DNA of 64,000 nt from Flavobacterium chryseum (GTDB taxonomy: Bacteria; Bacteroidota; Bacteroidia; Flavobacteriales; Flavobacteriaceae). Below, piece after piece: positions 63,220 to 64,000 of this stretch. The stretch lies in the NCBI RefSeq assembly GCF_004362015.1, contig NZ_SNWW01000004.1, positions 374,136-438,135 on the forward strand, in the 5' to 3' direction. The notes under the pieces are model-generated. The model saw nothing but the letters and a program-made list of their open reading frames with translations, was not told where the DNA came from and did no database searches. Both the position numbers and the translations under genes were made by a program. Numbering within the stretch: the stretch's first letter is position 1; every line of letters starts with the position of its first letter.

Positions 63220-63936
63220 TTAAAATGTTCTTTTTATTATTTTAAATATTTGTTTTACATCATTAAGTTCAATATTGAAATCTTGATATTCCGGACTTGT
63301 ATTTCTGGAGTGACAGGTGATAATTCCCTTTTCTAAATCTTGACCTATAATATCTTTACATACGATAGTATCCTTGTGCACAATAATCCATCCATATTGA
63401 GAATCTCTAAAGCCATCTTTCCAATGCTGACGTCCTAATTCTCTACAAAGAGTTATACAGCCTTCAGGATTGTCATATAGGCCTCCATTGTCCATGCTAT
63501 CTCCTTTTATCTCAAATGCTACATAGTTTCCTCTAGCATATTGGTCCACATAGAAGTTAACCTCGTTAAATCCGTCAACGAAATCTCCATCGCAGCAATC
63601 ACTTATATAAGTTGCATAAGCTTTGGCAGGAACTAATGGAACTGTCATTATAAATTTCCCGTTTTCTAGTTCCTTGAATGTGTTTCCGTTTTTGTTAGTT
63701 ATGCTTTCGTTGAAAGAATCATCTGTTTTTAATAGTTGTTTTATATTATGCTGCTCTTTAGTTATGTATTTAGTTATGTAATTTTCCAGTATCATTAAAG
63801 TTGACTTTCGTGGATTAGTTGATGATCCATTTAGTATTTTATTTATACCTACTTCCGTCAAGGGCTCTGTTTTCGCTATCTCGTAAGCAGTTACCCCGCT
63901 TTTTTTTATTGTTTCTACAATCTTTGTAAGTTCCAT
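63220..63936 (-). CDS. S24/LexA-type repressor
   Basis: 238 residues. N-terminal HTH (about 1-60) with VTAYEIAKTEPLTEVGINKILNG, then a linker and a C-terminal S24 peptidase fold: Ser147 in GDSMDNG is the nucleophile, and the catalytic Lys is Lys188 or, more likely, Lys194 in VHKDTIVCKDI. Such repressors autocleave on RecA activation and induce prophages. An inverted repeat upstream (63956-63978) is a candidate operator. No cleavage site is obvious in the linker. Confidence 0.85.
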   Translation of the reverse strand: MELTKIVETIKKSGVTAYEIAKTEPLTEVGINKILNGSSTNPRKSTLMILENYITKYITKEQHNIKQLLKTDDSFNESITNKNGNTFKELENGKFIMTVPLVPAKAYATYISDCCDGDFVDGFNEVNFYVDQYARGNYVAFEIKGDSMDNGGLYDNPEGCITLCRELGRQHWKDGFRDSQYGWIIVHKDTIVCKDIIGQDLEKGIITCHSRNTSPEYQDFNIELNDVKQIFKIIKRTF

Positions 63937-63955
63937 ATTATTTATAATAATTATA

Positions 63956-63978
63956 AATTGCGTAACTGTTATGCAATT
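63956..63978 (-). promoter_or_regulatory. Operator-like inverted repeat upstream of the S24 repressor
   Basis: Arms AATTGCGTAA (63956-63965) and TTATGCAATT (63969-63978) with one mismatch and a 3-base spacer, located 20 bases upstream of the repressor start. An adjacent AT-only palindrome (63942-63956) may be part of the promoter. Binding is inferred, not shown. Confidence 0.55.
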
Positions 63979-64000
63979 TTAATGTAATTAATTTTTTCTT

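Larger units (their letters stand above)
62004..64000. mobile_element. Left end of a probable integrative element or prophage (continues beyond window)
   Basis: Starts at the tRNA 3' scar and contains, all on the minus strand, an HTH protein, a secreted protein of unknown function and an S24/LexA-type repressor with an operator-like palindrome upstream. No integrase is visible; it may lie beyond the right edge, where the intact tRNA would also be expected. Confidence 0.55.

Overview
The window reads as chromosomal DNA of a Flavobacterium-like member of the Bacteroidota. The base composition is AT-rich. It carries Bacteroidota-specific families (SusC/SusD, DUF5683, DUF5777, head GIN/DUF2807 proteins), SusD-type lipoproteins, FecI/FecR/TonB-receptor signalling, and several matches to the Bacteroidota promoter consensus TAnnTTTG. 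The left edge cuts mutL. No CRISPR array, rRNA operon or complete insertion sequence is visible.

Layout. 1-9 kb is housekeeping: the 3' end of mutL, two rhomboid proteases and an EEP-family hydrolase on the plus strand, then on the minus strand parA, parB, a DUF5683 protein, dapB, lepB (signal peptidase I) and a WbqC-like gene. 9-13 kb holds a DUF2339/DUF3999 membrane pair in which the DUF2339 gene carries a one-base frameshift, then an RlpA-like protein. 13.6-14.8 kb has tRNA-Pro and trxB. 15-19.5 kb is an envelope operon (PadR regulator, PspC protein, two DUF2807 proteins) plus a DUF4870 protein. 20.5-23.9 kb encodes one giant GH18/NodB/GT2 polysaccharide protein. 24-30 kb is a copper-handling cluster: a tiny Cys-pair secreted peptide, a multicopper oxidase apparently fused to a CopB-like barrel, an HMA/MauE membrane protein, an AraC regulator with a CxxC N-terminus, a DUF3347 protein and a Cys/His-rich secreted protein. 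AraC regulator and MFS exporter genes follow.

31.3-38.6 kb is a small polysaccharide-uptake locus (SusC, SusD, FN3/beta-helix lipoprotein) with a perfect palindromic operator beside its promoter but no dedicated degradative enzyme. 38.8-46.6 kb is mixed accessory DNA: an AraC gene with an unknown partner, a Ser/Thr kinase-PP2C phosphatase pair, a radical SAM DNA-repair pair, and a GH130 enzyme. 47-54.7 kb holds an OB-fold/DUF5777/cytochrome/YceI operon, a COG4315-like lipoprotein and a FecI-FecR-TonB receptor system. 54.9-61.8 kb has a repeat lipoprotein, a DUF4442 protein, methionine aminopeptidase, a scar of broken genes around 57.8-58.4 kb including a 5'-truncated histidine kinase, a CheB methylesterase and small hypotheticals.

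From about 62 kb an integrative element appears to begin. The 3' part of a CAT-anticodon tRNA, with its terminator, abuts an HTH gene, a secreted protein and an S24/LexA-type repressor with an upstream operator-like palindrome. The rest of the element would lie beyond the right edge. Long imperfect palindromes built on a CGCAAAG word recur at two loci, and a related-looking palindrome occurs at a third.
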